Shown: piece after piece, positions 17,189 through 26,096 of the stretch | Numbering within the stretch: the first letter of the stretch is position 1 | Layout: each line of letters opens with the position of its first letter | Assembly: GCA_947383005.1 (NCBI GenBank) | Contig: CANDBT010000001.1 | Span: forward strand, 1-64,000 | Reading direction: 5' to 3' | Origin: an uncultured bacterium | Lineage (GTDB): Bacteria > Bacillota > Clostridia > Lachnospirales > Lachnospiraceae | Length of the DNA stretch: 64,000 bases | Notes under the pieces: model-generated | What the model was told of the DNA's origin: nothing | The model's database searches: none | The model's input: the letters and a program-made list of their open reading frames with translations, nothing else | Program-made: the position numbers and the translations under genes

Positions 17189-18259
17189 ATGAAAAAAATT
17201 GTATTGACCGGTGGTGGGACAGCCGGACATGTGACCCCCAATCTGGCGCTTCTCCCCTCATTGAGAGAACGCGGATATGAAATCCATTATATTGGTTCCT
17301 ATAATGGAATTGAACGGAAGCTGATCGAAGGAGCTGGCATTGAATATGATGGCATTTCTTCCGGAAAATTGAGACGTTACTTTGATTTAAAAAATTTTTC
17401 CGACCCTTTTCGCGTACTGAAAGGTTATGGCCAGGCATTACATCTGATAAAAAAATATCGCCCTGATGTGGTATTTTCTAAAGGCGGATTTGTGGCTGTG
17501 CCGGTAGTTCTGGCGGCTCACCATTATAAAATACCAGCAATTATTCACGAATCAGACATGACACCTGGCTTAGCCAATAAGATTTGTATTCCTTCGGCAG
17601 CCAAAGTTTGCTGTAATTTCCCGGAAACGCTGGCTTATCTTCCTAAAGATAAAGCGATTCTTACCGGTTCTCCTATTCGCAAGGAATTACGGGAAGGAGA
17701 TCGGCTTACCGGACTTCAGTATGCCGGACTTTCCCTGAATCAACCAGTTATTTTGGTTATTGGCGGAAGTCTTGGGGCTGTGGCGGTTAATCGTGCGATC
17801 CGTAAAATTCTTCCCCAATTATTGGAGACGTATCAAGTGATACATATCTGCGGGAAAGGGAATCTTGAGGAAGACTTGATTGGCCAAAAAGGGTATGTAC
17901 AATATGAGTACGTAGATGCTCCGCTACGCCATTTGTTTGCTGCTGCTGATTTGGTGGTTTCCCGTGCCGGAGCTAACTCTATTTGTGAGATATTGGCGTT
18001 ACGGAAACCGAATATTTTGATTCCGCTTTCTGCAAATGCCAGTCGCGGCGATCAGATACTTAATGCACGTTCGTTTCAAAAACAAGGTTTCTCTGTTTTG
18101 TTGGAAGAAGAACAAGCAACAGAGGAAAACCTTTATCAGGCGATACAAAACACATATCAAAACCGTCGGCAGTTTGTCGAAGCTATGGAGCAGAGTACAT
18201 TGAGTGATGCAATAGCTACGATTATGGAATTGATTGCGGCCTATGCAGAAGTTGAATGA
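17189..18259 (+). CDS. murG: UDP-N-acetylglucosamine-undecaprenyl-PP-MurNAc-pentapeptide transferase
   Basis: A 356-residue MurG. It starts with the glycine-rich loop TGGGTAGHV, carries FSKGGFVAVPVVLAA and the C-terminal nucleotide-sugar site VVSRAGANSICEILAL. It adds GlcNAc to lipid I to make lipid II on the inner face of the membrane. It stands alone here rather than in a dcw cluster, a common arrangement in Clostridia. The ATG follows a weaker GGAGGC. A family 1 repeat begins at its stop codon. Confidence 0.93.
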   Translation: MKKIVLTGGGTAGHVTPNLALLPSLRERGYEIHYIGSYNGIERKLIEGAGIEYDGISSGKLRRYFDLKNFSDPFRVLKGYGQALHLIKKYRPDVVFSKGGFVAVPVVLAAHHYKIPAIIHESDMTPGLANKICIPSAAKVCCNFPETLAYLPKDKAILTGSPIRKELREGDRLTGLQYAGLSLNQPVILVIGGSLGAVAVNRAIRKILPQLLETYQVIHICGKGNLEEDLIGQKGYVQYEYVDAPLRHLFAAADLVVSRAGANSICEILALRKPNILIPLSANASRGDQILNARSFQKQGFSVLLEEEQATEENLYQAIQNTYQNRRQFVEAMEQSTLSDAIATIMELIAAYAEVE

Positions 18260-18383
18260 ATATAACTTATCGGAAATTGCGAAGTAATTTCTGATAAAAG
18301 GCGTGTCCTTGGCGCCGTAAAAGGCGTGTTCTAAGCGCCGTAAATCCGATTACAGGGTTCGCGGAGCGGTTCCTGTAATATAA
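18259..18383. repeat. Modular palindromic repeat, family 1, copy 4, with duplicated middle module
   Basis: Module 1 TTATCGGAAATTGC...GTAATTTCTGATAA is followed by two tandem module 2 units (GGCGTGTCCTTGGCGCCGTAAAA and GGCGTGTTCTAAGCGCCGTAAATC) and module 3 ATTACAGG/CCTGTAAT. Module 2 duplication is seen only in this copy. Confidence 0.85.
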
Positions 18384-18518
18384 TGGCTGCAAATGAATTG
18401 TCATTGTGCAAATTAAGCAGTTATGTGAATATGAAGTTAAAACAGATTTTGCGCGTGCCAGGGAAAGTCGGAATGCCTTCCCTGGCATTTCCAAACAAAT
18501 CATCTGGATTATCACATA

Positions 18519-19130
18519 TCATGTACCATCAGGAATCTCCTGAGTATCTACCATATTGGTCAATGAAGAAGTGCCATCTTTTCTTGTGGGACGATATTTT
18601 TCCGGTGCTTCCGGATGGAGATATTTTCTCAGGTACTTTCTTCCGCGAGATAGTCTCGCGCGGCATGCGTCTACGCTTATACCTAATATTTTACTGACTT
18701 CATCCATTGGTCTTTCTTCAATGGAGTAGAGCCAAAATACTTTTGCCCAATCCGCTTTCATGGTTTTGAGAGCTTTCAAAACATCTTCACATTCTTGATG
18801 CTCCAGATATATGCTTAGATTATCACGATAAAAGCATGAGTTGGAGGCAAGAAGATTTGCTTGAAGGGTTGCCGGATCCCAATAACTTACCGGACGGCTC
18901 TCTTGTCTTCTGAAAAAATCTATACAACGGTTTTTCATGATTCTTACCAAAGTTGCCTTGATCTGATAATCTGACCAGTCCAATGGATAGTGGCTATAGT
19001 AAGAAGCAAAAGTATCTTGAATAAGATCGTCAATTTCATCGTTGGGTATTCTTTTGTTCCTCGCGATTACTCGCAACATTGGCATATATTTTTTATAAAT
19101 TGAGCGAAAACGCTCTTCTTTCGAATTCAT
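18519..19130 (-). CDS. RNA polymerase sigma-70 family (ECF-like) factor
   Basis: A 203-residue sigma factor. Region 2 includes RVIARNKRIPNDEIDDLIQDTF and continues to MKNRCIDFFRRQESRPV. Region 4 includes KVFWLYSIEERPMDEVSKIL and the helix-turn-helix ISVDACRARLSRGRKYLRKY. The roughly 30-residue tail beyond region 4 is Pro/Thr-rich. The start follows GGAGAATAC. It lies immediately downstream of the HIT gene, 19 bases away. The DUF4367 protein at 16.2-17.0 kb is a possible partner. Confidence 0.85.
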   Translation of the reverse strand: MNSKEERFRSIYKKYMPMLRVIARNKRIPNDEIDDLIQDTFASYYSHYPLDWSDYQIKATLVRIMKNRCIDFFRRQESRPVSYWDPATLQANLLASNSCFYRDNLSIYLEHQECEDVLKALKTMKADWAKVFWLYSIEERPMDEVSKILGISVDACRARLSRGRKYLRKYLHPEAPEKYRPTRKDGTSSLTNMVDTQEIPDGT

Positions 19131-19149
19131 GTATTCTCCTGTTCCGTAC

Positions 19150-19566
19150 TTATAAGTGTTTTTTAATGATATCGGCTGTATTGGTCAGTTCTTCGGCGTT
19201 CGCTTTTCCTGGTATCCAGCTTACCATAGCCGGCCCGCCTTCATAACGAGGAATAACATGCACATGTAGATGGAAGACAGTTTGACCTGCGCTGGAACCA
19301 TTATTTTGTACTACATTGAATCCGTTTGCGCCTAATCCTGTTATCATTGCCTTACCGATTTTGGCGGCTAAAGGAAAAAGCTTGGCAGATACAGTTGAAT
19401 CAGCTTCACAAAGATCTTTAAAATGTTGTTTGGGCAAGATTAAAGTATGCCCCCTGGATGCCGGACCCATGTCCAGAATCACCCGGAAATCCGCATCTTC
19501 ATAAATAGTTGCCGAAGGGATTTTACCATTGGCAATTTTACAAAAAATGCAATTGTCATCCATCAT
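19150..19566 (-). CDS. HIT family nucleotide-binding protein
   Basis: A 138-residue histidine-triad hydrolase. The N-terminal zinc-like CIFCKI motif and the triad HLHVHVIP are both intact. Hint-type enzymes hydrolyse adenosine phosphoramidates and AMP-lysine. It is in the same direction as the sigma gene downstream, 19 bases away, so the two could be co-transcribed. The ATG at 19566 is preceded by AGGAGGT. Confidence 0.93.
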   Translation of the reverse strand: MMDDNCIFCKIANGKIPSATIYEDADFRVILDMGPASRGHTLILPKQHFKDLCEADSTVSAKLFPLAAKIGKAMITGLGANGFNVVQNNGSSAGQTVFHLHVHVIPRYEGGPAMVSWIPGKANAEELTNTADIIKKHL

Positions 19567-19665
19567 AATTCATACCTCCTATCTTTGCCATTATCCAGCT
19601 ATGAAAGATTTGCTTTATGGAACGCAAAAAAGTGCCTTTCGGCCGGGATATGGCTTTTTATTCCA

Positions 19666-20286
19666 TTACATTTCCTTGCATTTCCGGTCGGGTGATTTCT
19701 TGGGCTTTCGATATAAAACAGCCGCTAAGATAATCCCCAGAATCAAGCCGGACATATGGGCTGTATTGTCCACATGAGGGCTGGTTACGCCCAGAAAGAG
19801 GGAAAACATAATCATAATAATTAACCGTTGTGCGCTTAAATTTTCCAATCGTCCCCGGTTTATCATTACTATATAAAGAAGACCGCCAGCCACACCGAAA
19901 ATCGCTCCCGATGCGCCGGCGCCTACTGATTGTGTAAAACTATGAAGATCCCATGCCATGGAAATAATATTGGCGCCGATTCCGCAAAGCAGATAGAAAG
20001 CCAGATATTTGGCGCTTCCTAATGCTTGCTCCGCAGTATCACCTAAAACAAATAAAATTAACATATTATTGGCAATATGATGAATTCCAAAGTGCATAAA
20101 TATAGAAGTCAGTAAGCGGTAATACTCCCTGTTGTCTAAAATGTACGGGGCATACATAGCTCCGTGTTTTAACATACACAAAGTATCCGTACTGGAACCA
20201 GTTGTTTCCAGATAGAGAAAATACAAAATATTCAGGATAATCAGAGTGTTATTGACCCATGCGGTTCTCTTTTTTTGCTGTTCCAT
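19666..20286 (-). CDS. Rhomboid-family intramembrane serine protease
   Basis: A membrane protease with about six hydrophobic segments. The catalytic serine is in GAGASGAIFG and the catalytic histidine in NTAHMSGLILG; HFGIHHIANNML is the usual H-x-x-x-N motif. The start at 20286 (MEQQKKRTAWVN) is preceded by CGGAG and gives 206 residues. A frame from 20355 adds 23 unlikely residues. Rhomboids cleave membrane proteins within the bilayer. Its substrate is unknown. Confidence 0.88.
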   Translation of the reverse strand: MEQQKKRTAWVNNTLIILNILYFLYLETTGSSTDTLCMLKHGAMYAPYILDNREYYRLLTSIFMHFGIHHIANNMLILFVLGDTAEQALGSAKYLAFYLLCGIGANIISMAWDLHSFTQSVGAGASGAIFGVAGGLLYIVMINRGRLENLSAQRLIIMIMFSLFLGVTSPHVDNTAHMSGLILGIILAAVLYRKPKKSPDRKCKEM

Positions 20287-20583
20287 TTTAAAAAGCTCCG
20301 ATTTCCAACAATAACCTTTCCTGTTCGGACGGATTATTATCGATAATGATAGCACAATAAGCCTAATGTTTAAGACATTATATTGTCCTATTATAGTGAA
20401 TATAAATACCTCAATTTGGAATAAATATTATCCATTTTTGGCTATCGCATCGATAGTCCAAGTAAATCCCCATGCCTCTCACCAGGCACCATCATAAAAT
20501 CTGCCTTATTGAACTGTCCTTTAGTATTATTATATCGTTATTTTACTGTTCTTACAATATCCAAGTCGATATTTTTATTTTTT

Positions 20584-21834
20584 CTATTCAAATCGATAAC
20601 GATATCTGGCAATACGGACTTCATCTCCGGTATGGAGTTCGATTTCCTCATTATTTTCAAGAAGGCGTCCGCAAACGAAGGTCCCATTGGTTGAGTTCAA
20701 ATCTTTAATTCGATAGATATCACCATCTTGATCTATTTTCAAATGGAGACGGCTGACCGTATCACGGTTTAGTTTGAAATCTACTAGATTTCCTTGTTTA
20801 CCAATGATAAAAGGGAAATAAGATATGGGAATATCTTCACCATCCAGATCCAGGGCACGCAGTACTCTCTGTTCTGTTTGATTAGAGAAGTCGGTTAGTA
20901 GTACAGTGCCCTGGCTGATGGGAGGAGGAGAAGGCTGTTTAGCGAAAGATGGTTTTTTTTTCAGAGGGTATGAGTTGGGCTGAAGTATTTCTTCTTCATC
21001 TTCCTGAATCAGCATTTCCCAGGATGCCCGCACAGGCAAATCCGGTTCATTTTTGGGGGATTGTTGAAAGATCCGGGTTTTCCATTGACTTAAATGGCTT
21101 TTCCAGCTATGCTCTTGACGGGATTCGGTTTTAGGAGGGTGTTCAGAAAGTTCATTTCGGTTATTATTTGATATTTTATCTTTTCTTTTTCCTCGTGTTT
21201 TTCGGTTGCTTGTGTTTTGAGAATATTCGTTTGTATTGTTTTCATCTTTTTTTCCCGAAGAGTCTGATTCATTGTCATGATAATTTTGCTGCAGTAAACG
21301 TAAAATATCTTCTAAACCATAATTTTCTTTTCGGGTTTCTTGATATAAGCCATAGGCTAATACTACGCTGTCTTTGTTTTGGTGATCTACGCAGCCTAGC
21401 AGATATTCCAGAAATTTGCCAAAAGCTTCGGGAAAGCTTTGTTTCAAGCCGGGAATCAGGCAAAGCCATGTACGGAAGGAATCTGATTCTATATACAAGT
21501 ATTCCGGATCTAACAGAATATTTTCTTCTCCTAACAAATAGGATTCCATTCTTTCCAGAGTACCGAAAATATTAAGAATTAGTTGTCGGATTTCTTTTGT
21601 CTGGATATAGCGGTTTTCTAAAATTCGGGATAATGGTTGTTTTGATGTGATTTCATAATAAAAGCGTGGGCTTTCATCAGTTTGGCGGATTTGAAAACGC
21701 AGAATTCCATCAATTTGATTTCTGGAAAGCATCTGGCTTTCATAACCCTGCCAGCATAATTCTTCAGGGTTTATAATTAAATAATTATGTTTGATTTCTC
21801 TGCGATAGCTGATTTTCATATTTTCCTGTTGCAC
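20584..21834 (-). CDS. DUF6382-like protein with C-terminal FHA domain
   Basis: A 416-residue protein. Residues 1-175 match the DUF6382-type domain seen beside Tad loci (EIKHNYLIINPEELCWQ, LLGEENILLDPEYLYIE). A polar, low-complexity linker spans about 180-310. The C-terminal 90 residues form a forkhead-associated domain (IIGKQGNLVDFKLNRDTVSR, then LHLKIDQDG and NSTNGTFV). FHA domains bind phosphothreonine peptides, so it may link kinase signalling to pilus assembly. It is the last gene of the Tad series. Confidence 0.82.
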   Translation of the reverse strand: MQQENMKISYRREIKHNYLIINPEELCWQGYESQMLSRNQIDGILRFQIRQTDESPRFYYEITSKQPLSRILENRYIQTKEIRQLILNIFGTLERMESYLLGEENILLDPEYLYIESDSFRTWLCLIPGLKQSFPEAFGKFLEYLLGCVDHQNKDSVVLAYGLYQETRKENYGLEDILRLLQQNYHDNESDSSGKKDENNTNEYSQNTSNRKTRGKRKDKISNNNRNELSEHPPKTESRQEHSWKSHLSQWKTRIFQQSPKNEPDLPVRASWEMLIQEDEEEILQPNSYPLKKKPSFAKQPSPPPISQGTVLLTDFSNQTEQRVLRALDLDGEDIPISYFPFIIGKQGNLVDFKLNRDTVSRLHLKIDQDGDIYRIKDLNSTNGTFVCGRLLENNEEIELHTGDEVRIARYRYRFE

Positions 21835-21843
21835 CTCTCACTT

Positions 21844-21942
21844 ATATAACTTATCGGAATTTGCGGAGCGAATTTTGATAAAAGGCGTGTCTTTTGCGCC
21901 GTAAATCCGATTACAGGGTTCGCGGAGCGGTTCCTGTAATAT
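21844..21942. repeat. Modular palindromic repeat, family 1, copy 5
   Basis: Module 1 TTATCGGAATTTGC/GCGAATTTTGATAA (with loop GGA), module 2 GGCGTGTCTTTTGCGCC and module 3 ATTACAGG/CCTGTAAT, lying between the TadE-like gene and the FHA gene inside the Tad series. Confidence 0.85.
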
Positions 21943-21970
21943 GTACTTTTAGTGCGATATTTGTTTTTGG

Positions 21971-22279
21971 TTATTCCAACAGAGTCCACATGCGCAGCAA
22001 ATCTTCCGGGCGGAATACCGGCGAGGTGAGGTCCAAGCTCCAGCGCATTCCATAAGCTTGTTGGGAGATTTCTCTTTGTTTAATGTTTTCAATGGAATGA
22101 CGTTTGGCTTCTACTGTTTCGTGTAGAGAGAAACTGCCGGAAGTTTCTGCATGGATATGGAAAGCTTGATTGAACAAAAACATTATGGTAAGTAGTACTA
22201 CAACCATAACTCCGGCGGCCTCAACGGTGTAGCTGCCGGAGAGAGTCATACGTTGTCCTTTTTTCTTGTTTTTTATCAT
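21971..22279 (-). CDS. TadE-like pseudopilin, short
   Basis: A 102-residue protein with a prepilin-like N-terminus: a basic leader then GSYTVEAAGVMVVVLLTIMF, where a Glu five residues into the hydrophobic helix is the hallmark of class III prepilins and TadE-like proteins. The mature tail is short. It follows the first prepilin peptidase gene by 24 bases, which would process it. It probably primes or caps the Flp pilus. Confidence 0.8.
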   Translation of the reverse strand: MIKNKKKGQRMTLSGSYTVEAAGVMVVVLLTIMFLFNQAFHIHAETSGSFSLHETVEAKRHSIENIKQREISQQAYGMRWSLDLTSPVFRPEDLLRMWTLLE

Positions 22280-22303
22280 ACGGTTTATTTTCCTTATTTT
22301 TGA

Positions 22304-22765
22304 TTAGGTGTTCGATGTGCCTATTTGGGAAATGGCTATCCAAAGGCCGGGCAAGAGGGAAAACGGCAAAAAAGGAATCGTTGCTTTTCGGGAATTTTGT
22401 CCTTTTAGTAATTGATAAGTAAAAAGTATCAGGCAAAATAATCCGCAAAGTATGATGCTGCCAAATAGCAAGGATAAATTTTCATTCGCATTCAACATCA
22501 ATCCGCAGATCAGAAAAAACAAGCCGTCCCCGTAACCGATTTCTCCGCAACTCAGTTTTCCCAAACCTAATAATAGTATACCGACAAAGCAGCTTGCCAG
22601 ATGGTTTATCCAGGAAAAATTTTGGCCTGGCAAAAGATAGTAATAGCTGTCTAAAATAAACGCAGTAGTACCGAAGAAGATAAATATGCGAAGTTCTACT
22701 TGCTTATGAAAAAAATCTTGAATTGCGGCAATAAATAAATAAGCGGTAAATAATAAATATAAAAT
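22304..22765 (-). CDS. A24 prepilin peptidase (TadV/CpaA-like), probable ATT start
   Basis: The frame encodes an aspartyl prepilin peptidase: the first catalytic Asp is in AAIQDFFHKQ and the second in the GxGD-type GEIGYGDG. About 153 residues give the usual size. No ATG, GTG or TTG exists in frame upstream of the first Asp. The only codon at good distance from the strong GGAGG (22773-22777 region) is ATT at 22763-22765, eight bases away. Starting at the first in-frame TTG (22633) would remove the first Asp. A second peptidase gene heads the operon at 30.4-30.9 kb. Confidence 0.7.
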   Translation of the reverse strand: MLYLLFTAYLFIAAIQDFFHKQVELRIFIFFGTTAFILDSYYYLLPGQNFSWINHLASCFVGILLLGLGKLSCGEIGYGDGLFFLICGLMLNANENLSLLFGSIILCGLFCLILFTYQLLKGQNSRKATIPFLPFSLLPGLWIAISQIGTSNT

Positions 22766-22819
22766 TTTTTTGTCCTCCGTTTGAGTATGCCGGTTATGAA
22801 ATGGATAATTATTTTCGTT

Positions 22820-23779
22820 TTATTTTCCGCAGTACGAACAAGGCCCCAGATGTTTTACTTCAGATAAGCGGACCGCTCGCGCGTAAGCGATAATGGCAGT
22901 GCAATTTTTGGTTGAGTGGTAGCTTTTCCCGCTGGGAGTAATAAAAACCGTACCATTAGCATTTTTGCCGCAGACAGAACAAGGATGGTATTTCCCTCCG
23001 TTGTCATTGCGCAGCATATCAATTTGGCTGACGGATATGCTGGTTAATTTATTAGCCAGATAATGGCAGCTTCGGCTTTTGTGATAGCGAGTGCTGTTTT
23101 TTCCAACATAAACGATTTCATCAGGCTCGCCGTTTTGGCTGACGCTGTCATCGTAATTTTTTCCTTCTTTACCAATCCAAGCCCGCCTCGTGCAGCGGAT
23201 TGTTCGTTTTAGCGGAGAAAGCTTTAATACGGGAAAGGGGAGATGAATTTCATAATCTAAGATTAAATCTATGGTATTTCCGTCTTCTAATATCTGGGAG
23301 CGAATCATAGTCAGGTGCTTTATCGCTTTGGTATCTACATGGGAGATAACCTGCATTTTTGCATACTCCTGGGCAATACCGGAGACCAGATATTTACAAA
23401 AGTTTTTAGAAAAATCATCGGCGCCTGCCAGCGAAAGTGCGTCATTTTTTTCTAAAGCATCTTTTATATAAGCATATTGACTGAAATCTTCTCCGATTTC
23501 TTCCATTGCGGCTTGTATTTTCCGTTCGGTATTCATGATTTTCATAGGAAGAATTAAGCAGGTGGAGGCAAAGATAAATAAGGTCAGGCATAATGCCGCC
23601 TCTAATGTTAAGGAGGCGGGCAGGAATGCCTTTTTGCTGCGGCAACTGCAAAGAATATGTTTTATATAGCTTATATGGATTCGTACTTGGAGAGTCACGA
23701 GTGTTTTAAGCAGAACTGTTATGTTGATTGGCAGATAGTATAATAGAATATTTAGAATAGCTGCCACAGAAAAAGACAT
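22820..23779 (-). CDS. TadE-like pilus protein with two C-terminal Cys/His motifs
   Basis: A 319-residue protein. After a long hydrophobic start, a TadE-like segment SLTLEAALCLTLFIFASTC lies near residues 55-75. The mature region is followed by two tandem copies of a Y-H-x4-C...P-C-x2-C motif: RYHKSRSCHYLANK...YHPCSVCGK and SYHSTKNCTAIIAY...GPCSYCGK. Such units resemble Ada-type or nuclease-associated zinc sites. Surface pseudopilins with metal-binding tails are unusual. Gene order places it in the Tad operon. Confidence 0.75.
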   Translation of the reverse strand: MSFSVAAILNILLYYLPINITVLLKTLVTLQVRIHISYIKHILCSCRSKKAFLPASLTLEAALCLTLFIFASTCLILPMKIMNTERKIQAAMEEIGEDFSQYAYIKDALEKNDALSLAGADDFSKNFCKYLVSGIAQEYAKMQVISHVDTKAIKHLTMIRSQILEDGNTIDLILDYEIHLPFPVLKLSPLKRTIRCTRRAWIGKEGKNYDDSVSQNGEPDEIVYVGKNSTRYHKSRSCHYLANKLTSISVSQIDMLRNDNGGKYHPCSVCGKNANGTVFITPSGKSYHSTKNCTAIIAYARAVRLSEVKHLGPCSYCGK

Positions 23780-23799
23780 TCCTGTTCGCCCCCTTTCTT

Positions 23800-25746
23800 T
23801 TAATATGTACGTTCGGATTTGATATTCATTGGATAAAGATTACTATCGTTGCCAGTAAATGCATCCATATACCCAAGGGAAAAAAATAAGTGTTTTCCCT
23901 GAAAGCGACTAAGCAGCCGAACCTGATATACTCCACGGCGCAACCGAAAGCTGGGTTGTTTCCGGCATATATTCATTTGGATGATATCCATCATTCGATA
24001 TTCCTGATGCAGGATATCGTTTAATAACAGTAAGATTTTCAGCCAGGAAAGATAGGTAAGCCCTCGTCCGCCGCCTTTTGTATCCATATCTCCAGTCTGT
24101 CCCAAAGCAAGTAATCCGTCCAGCCCTAAACTCCAGTCCTCGGCCGCCTTTATGATCATAACTCTTTTTCCGGCGAGAAGATTGCGAATGTCCATCAAAG
24201 ACTCACCTAGCGCCCATATGGACATGATGAAAAAGGTAGTAAGCAGTACCAAGGGAGACAGACCGGCGATTCCTGTAATTACGGCGGCCAGTTCTTCGGC
24301 AGCATGTCTTTTTTTGCTGTCGGATAAAATGTGAATTAGGTTTAACCCTTCTCGGATTGCCAGAAGCTGCGTAATCGTACTGGTTAAGTTCCCCTCATCT
24401 GTATCATTGCCTCCAATCAGATATTCTAGTTCATAAGATAATCCGCCGTCACCGGCAATAGCGGCATTCTGCTTCTTTTCCGTGTCGGCGGGAAATGTGC
24501 AAAAAAATCTTCCGCAATATTCATTTATTAGCAAACGGCCGAAGAGCGGGGTTATTTTACCTTTTTCGGTGAGAATTGTATTTTGGGAAGGCAGTTCGGG
24601 AGTATCCAAAAGTCCGGTAGAAACTTCTGTTCCCGGCGGAAGAACCAAGGCCAGAAAGCCGGATTGGTACAGTTGGGTAATTTGATTCAGCCATCCTTCT
24701 TTTTCTTTATCTTTTACACCATGAGAAAAAGATAAAGGATTGATGGCAAGTTGGTTGAATCGGCGGATGACCGGCGCCCAAAGGGCGCTTAAATCCGGTC
24801 CTTCATCATCTTCATCATCACTTTCCCAGTTGTCAATAATCTCTTCTACTTCCTCGGCTTCTTCAATAATATTTTCAATTAAAGTGATTTGTTCATAGGA
24901 CTTAGCTTCCAATGCTTCAATTTCTTTACGGCGTTGCCCATCCTGGTCGATATAAGACTCAAATTGCCGGATTTCATTGTCTATTTGATTTTCAACCTGG
25001 CTGCTGCAGTCGCTCTTTTTTTCTTCAAATTTCAATCGGCTTGTTTTCAATTCGCTGGCCAATTTATCTGCCTGTTTTTGGTAATTGGCGATCAGGCCAG
25101 GCATACGCTTCAGTTCCTGAATCAATTCTTTTGCGATTCGACGAAAGCCAGGGCCGTCGTAGTTTTTTAATGAGGAGATTCCCTCTTGTTTTTTTCCTTG
25201 TTGAAGATCCTGGCTTTTACTGATGGCCTCTAATGAACGTTCTAATTCCAGAGCTTTTTTTGCATGTCCGCGATAGGTTTCTGCTACTTCCTGAACGGCT
25301 CCGGCTTCCTTGGTGTTATCCCACAATTCTTCTATAGAATTTTCATTGAAATCCATTTCCCACAGACCAAATGCCATATAATCCAGGATTTCCTGCTCGA
25401 AATAAGAACCGTGGCCGTCTGTGGCTGTCAGCAGCAATTCTGTTTCGATATCTTGAAGTTCAAGGGGATACCAACCACAGTTATCCCTATATGGCTGCAT
25501 ATACATCAGGAAATCGGCAGCCAGTTCTTTTCCATTTTCATATTCGGCAAACAGGAGGCGATAAGAATCCCATAACTGGCGGTGATATTGGCTAAATACG
25601 GAATCTAAAGCAGATGAGGCAGCAGTTTGCAGATACCAGCGTGCGCCTGCTGTCCGTGCCGATTCAAGCAGGGCAAAGAACAGGGCAAATACACACATCA
25701 TTACCAGACTGATAAAAATTGTTACCTGTCCTCCTGTTTTTTTCAT
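23800..25746 (-). CDS. DUF5702 family Tad-associated protein
   Basis: A 648-residue protein with an N-terminal membrane helix (GGQVTIFISLVMMCVFALFF) typical of TadG/TadE-like proteins, then YLQTAASSALDSVFSQYHRQLWDSYRLLFAEYE, a hallmark of DUF5702. The central part (about 180-310) is predicted coiled coil, rich in Glu and Lys. A hydrophobic segment LSPLVLLTTFFIMSIWALGE lies near residue 510. It probably forms an outside scaffold of the pilus machine. AAAGGAG precedes the ATG. Confidence 0.8.
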   Translation of the reverse strand: MKKTGGQVTIFISLVMMCVFALFFALLESARTAGARWYLQTAASSALDSVFSQYHRQLWDSYRLLFAEYENGKELAADFLMYMQPYRDNCGWYPLELQDIETELLLTATDGHGSYFEQEILDYMAFGLWEMDFNENSIEELWDNTKEAGAVQEVAETYRGHAKKALELERSLEAISKSQDLQQGKKQEGISSLKNYDGPGFRRIAKELIQELKRMPGLIANYQKQADKLASELKTSRLKFEEKKSDCSSQVENQIDNEIRQFESYIDQDGQRRKEIEALEAKSYEQITLIENIIEEAEEVEEIIDNWESDDEDDEGPDLSALWAPVIRRFNQLAINPLSFSHGVKDKEKEGWLNQITQLYQSGFLALVLPPGTEVSTGLLDTPELPSQNTILTEKGKITPLFGRLLINEYCGRFFCTFPADTEKKQNAAIAGDGGLSYELEYLIGGNDTDEGNLTSTITQLLAIREGLNLIHILSDSKKRHAAEELAAVITGIAGLSPLVLLTTFFIMSIWALGESLMDIRNLLAGKRVMIIKAAEDWSLGLDGLLALGQTGDMDTKGGGRGLTYLSWLKILLLLNDILHQEYRMMDIIQMNICRKQPSFRLRRGVYQVRLLSRFQGKHLFFSLGYMDAFTGNDSNLYPMNIKSERTY

Positions 25747-25761
25747 TATTTGTCTGCTCCT

Positions 25762-25835
25762 TTCTATTTAAAGAACCTCTTTGATTTAAAGAAATTCTTT
25801 GATTTAAAGAAATTCCTTTACCTAAAGAACTTCCT
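25762..25835. repeat. Four-unit tandem repeat of about 18 bp
   Basis: Units of the type TTTGATTTAAAGAAATTC repeat four times (ATTTAAAGAACC, ATTTAAAGAAATTC, ATTTAAAGAAATTCC, CCTAAAGAACTTCC). They lie between the flp pilin gene and the DUF5702 gene, just upstream of the latter's ribosome site. Confidence 0.75.
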
Positions 25836-25837
25836 TA

Positions 25838-26026
25838 TTAATAAACTTCTTTGGACTGGCTGTTGATCTCTTTAAAAATATCTTCCAGCAGGGTATTGAT
25901 TTGCCCTTTAAAAATAATGACCAGGCCGATAAGAACGACTAGAATTAATACAACTTCGATAACTCCTACGCCATCTTCCTGCCGGAAATATCCCAAGATT
26001 TCGTTTGCTATTTGCTTATGTGTCAT
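25838..26026 (-). CDS. Flp-type major pilin
   Basis: A 62-residue class IVb pilin: a 19-residue leader ending in Gly, the processing site G-V-G-V-I-E-V with Glu5 of the mature helix, and the hydrophobic helix VVLILVVLIGLVIIF, followed by a short polar tail. The ATG at 26026 has AAGGAGG seven bases upstream; the frame from 26092 is not needed. It should be the structural subunit of the Flp/Tad pilus. Confidence 0.88.
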   Translation of the reverse strand: MTHKQIANEILGYFRQEDGVGVIEVVLILVVLIGLVIIFKGQINTLLEDIFKEINSQSKEVY

Positions 26027-26096
26027 TGTTTGTCCTCCTTCATTTTTATTGAGGTATAATGGATTAGTGTTCTTGCAAATATACAAGTGCAATGTA

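Noticed and set aside
25762..25835. CRISPR-like array.
   Set aside because: The units are tandem without spacers and too short; no cas genes are nearby.
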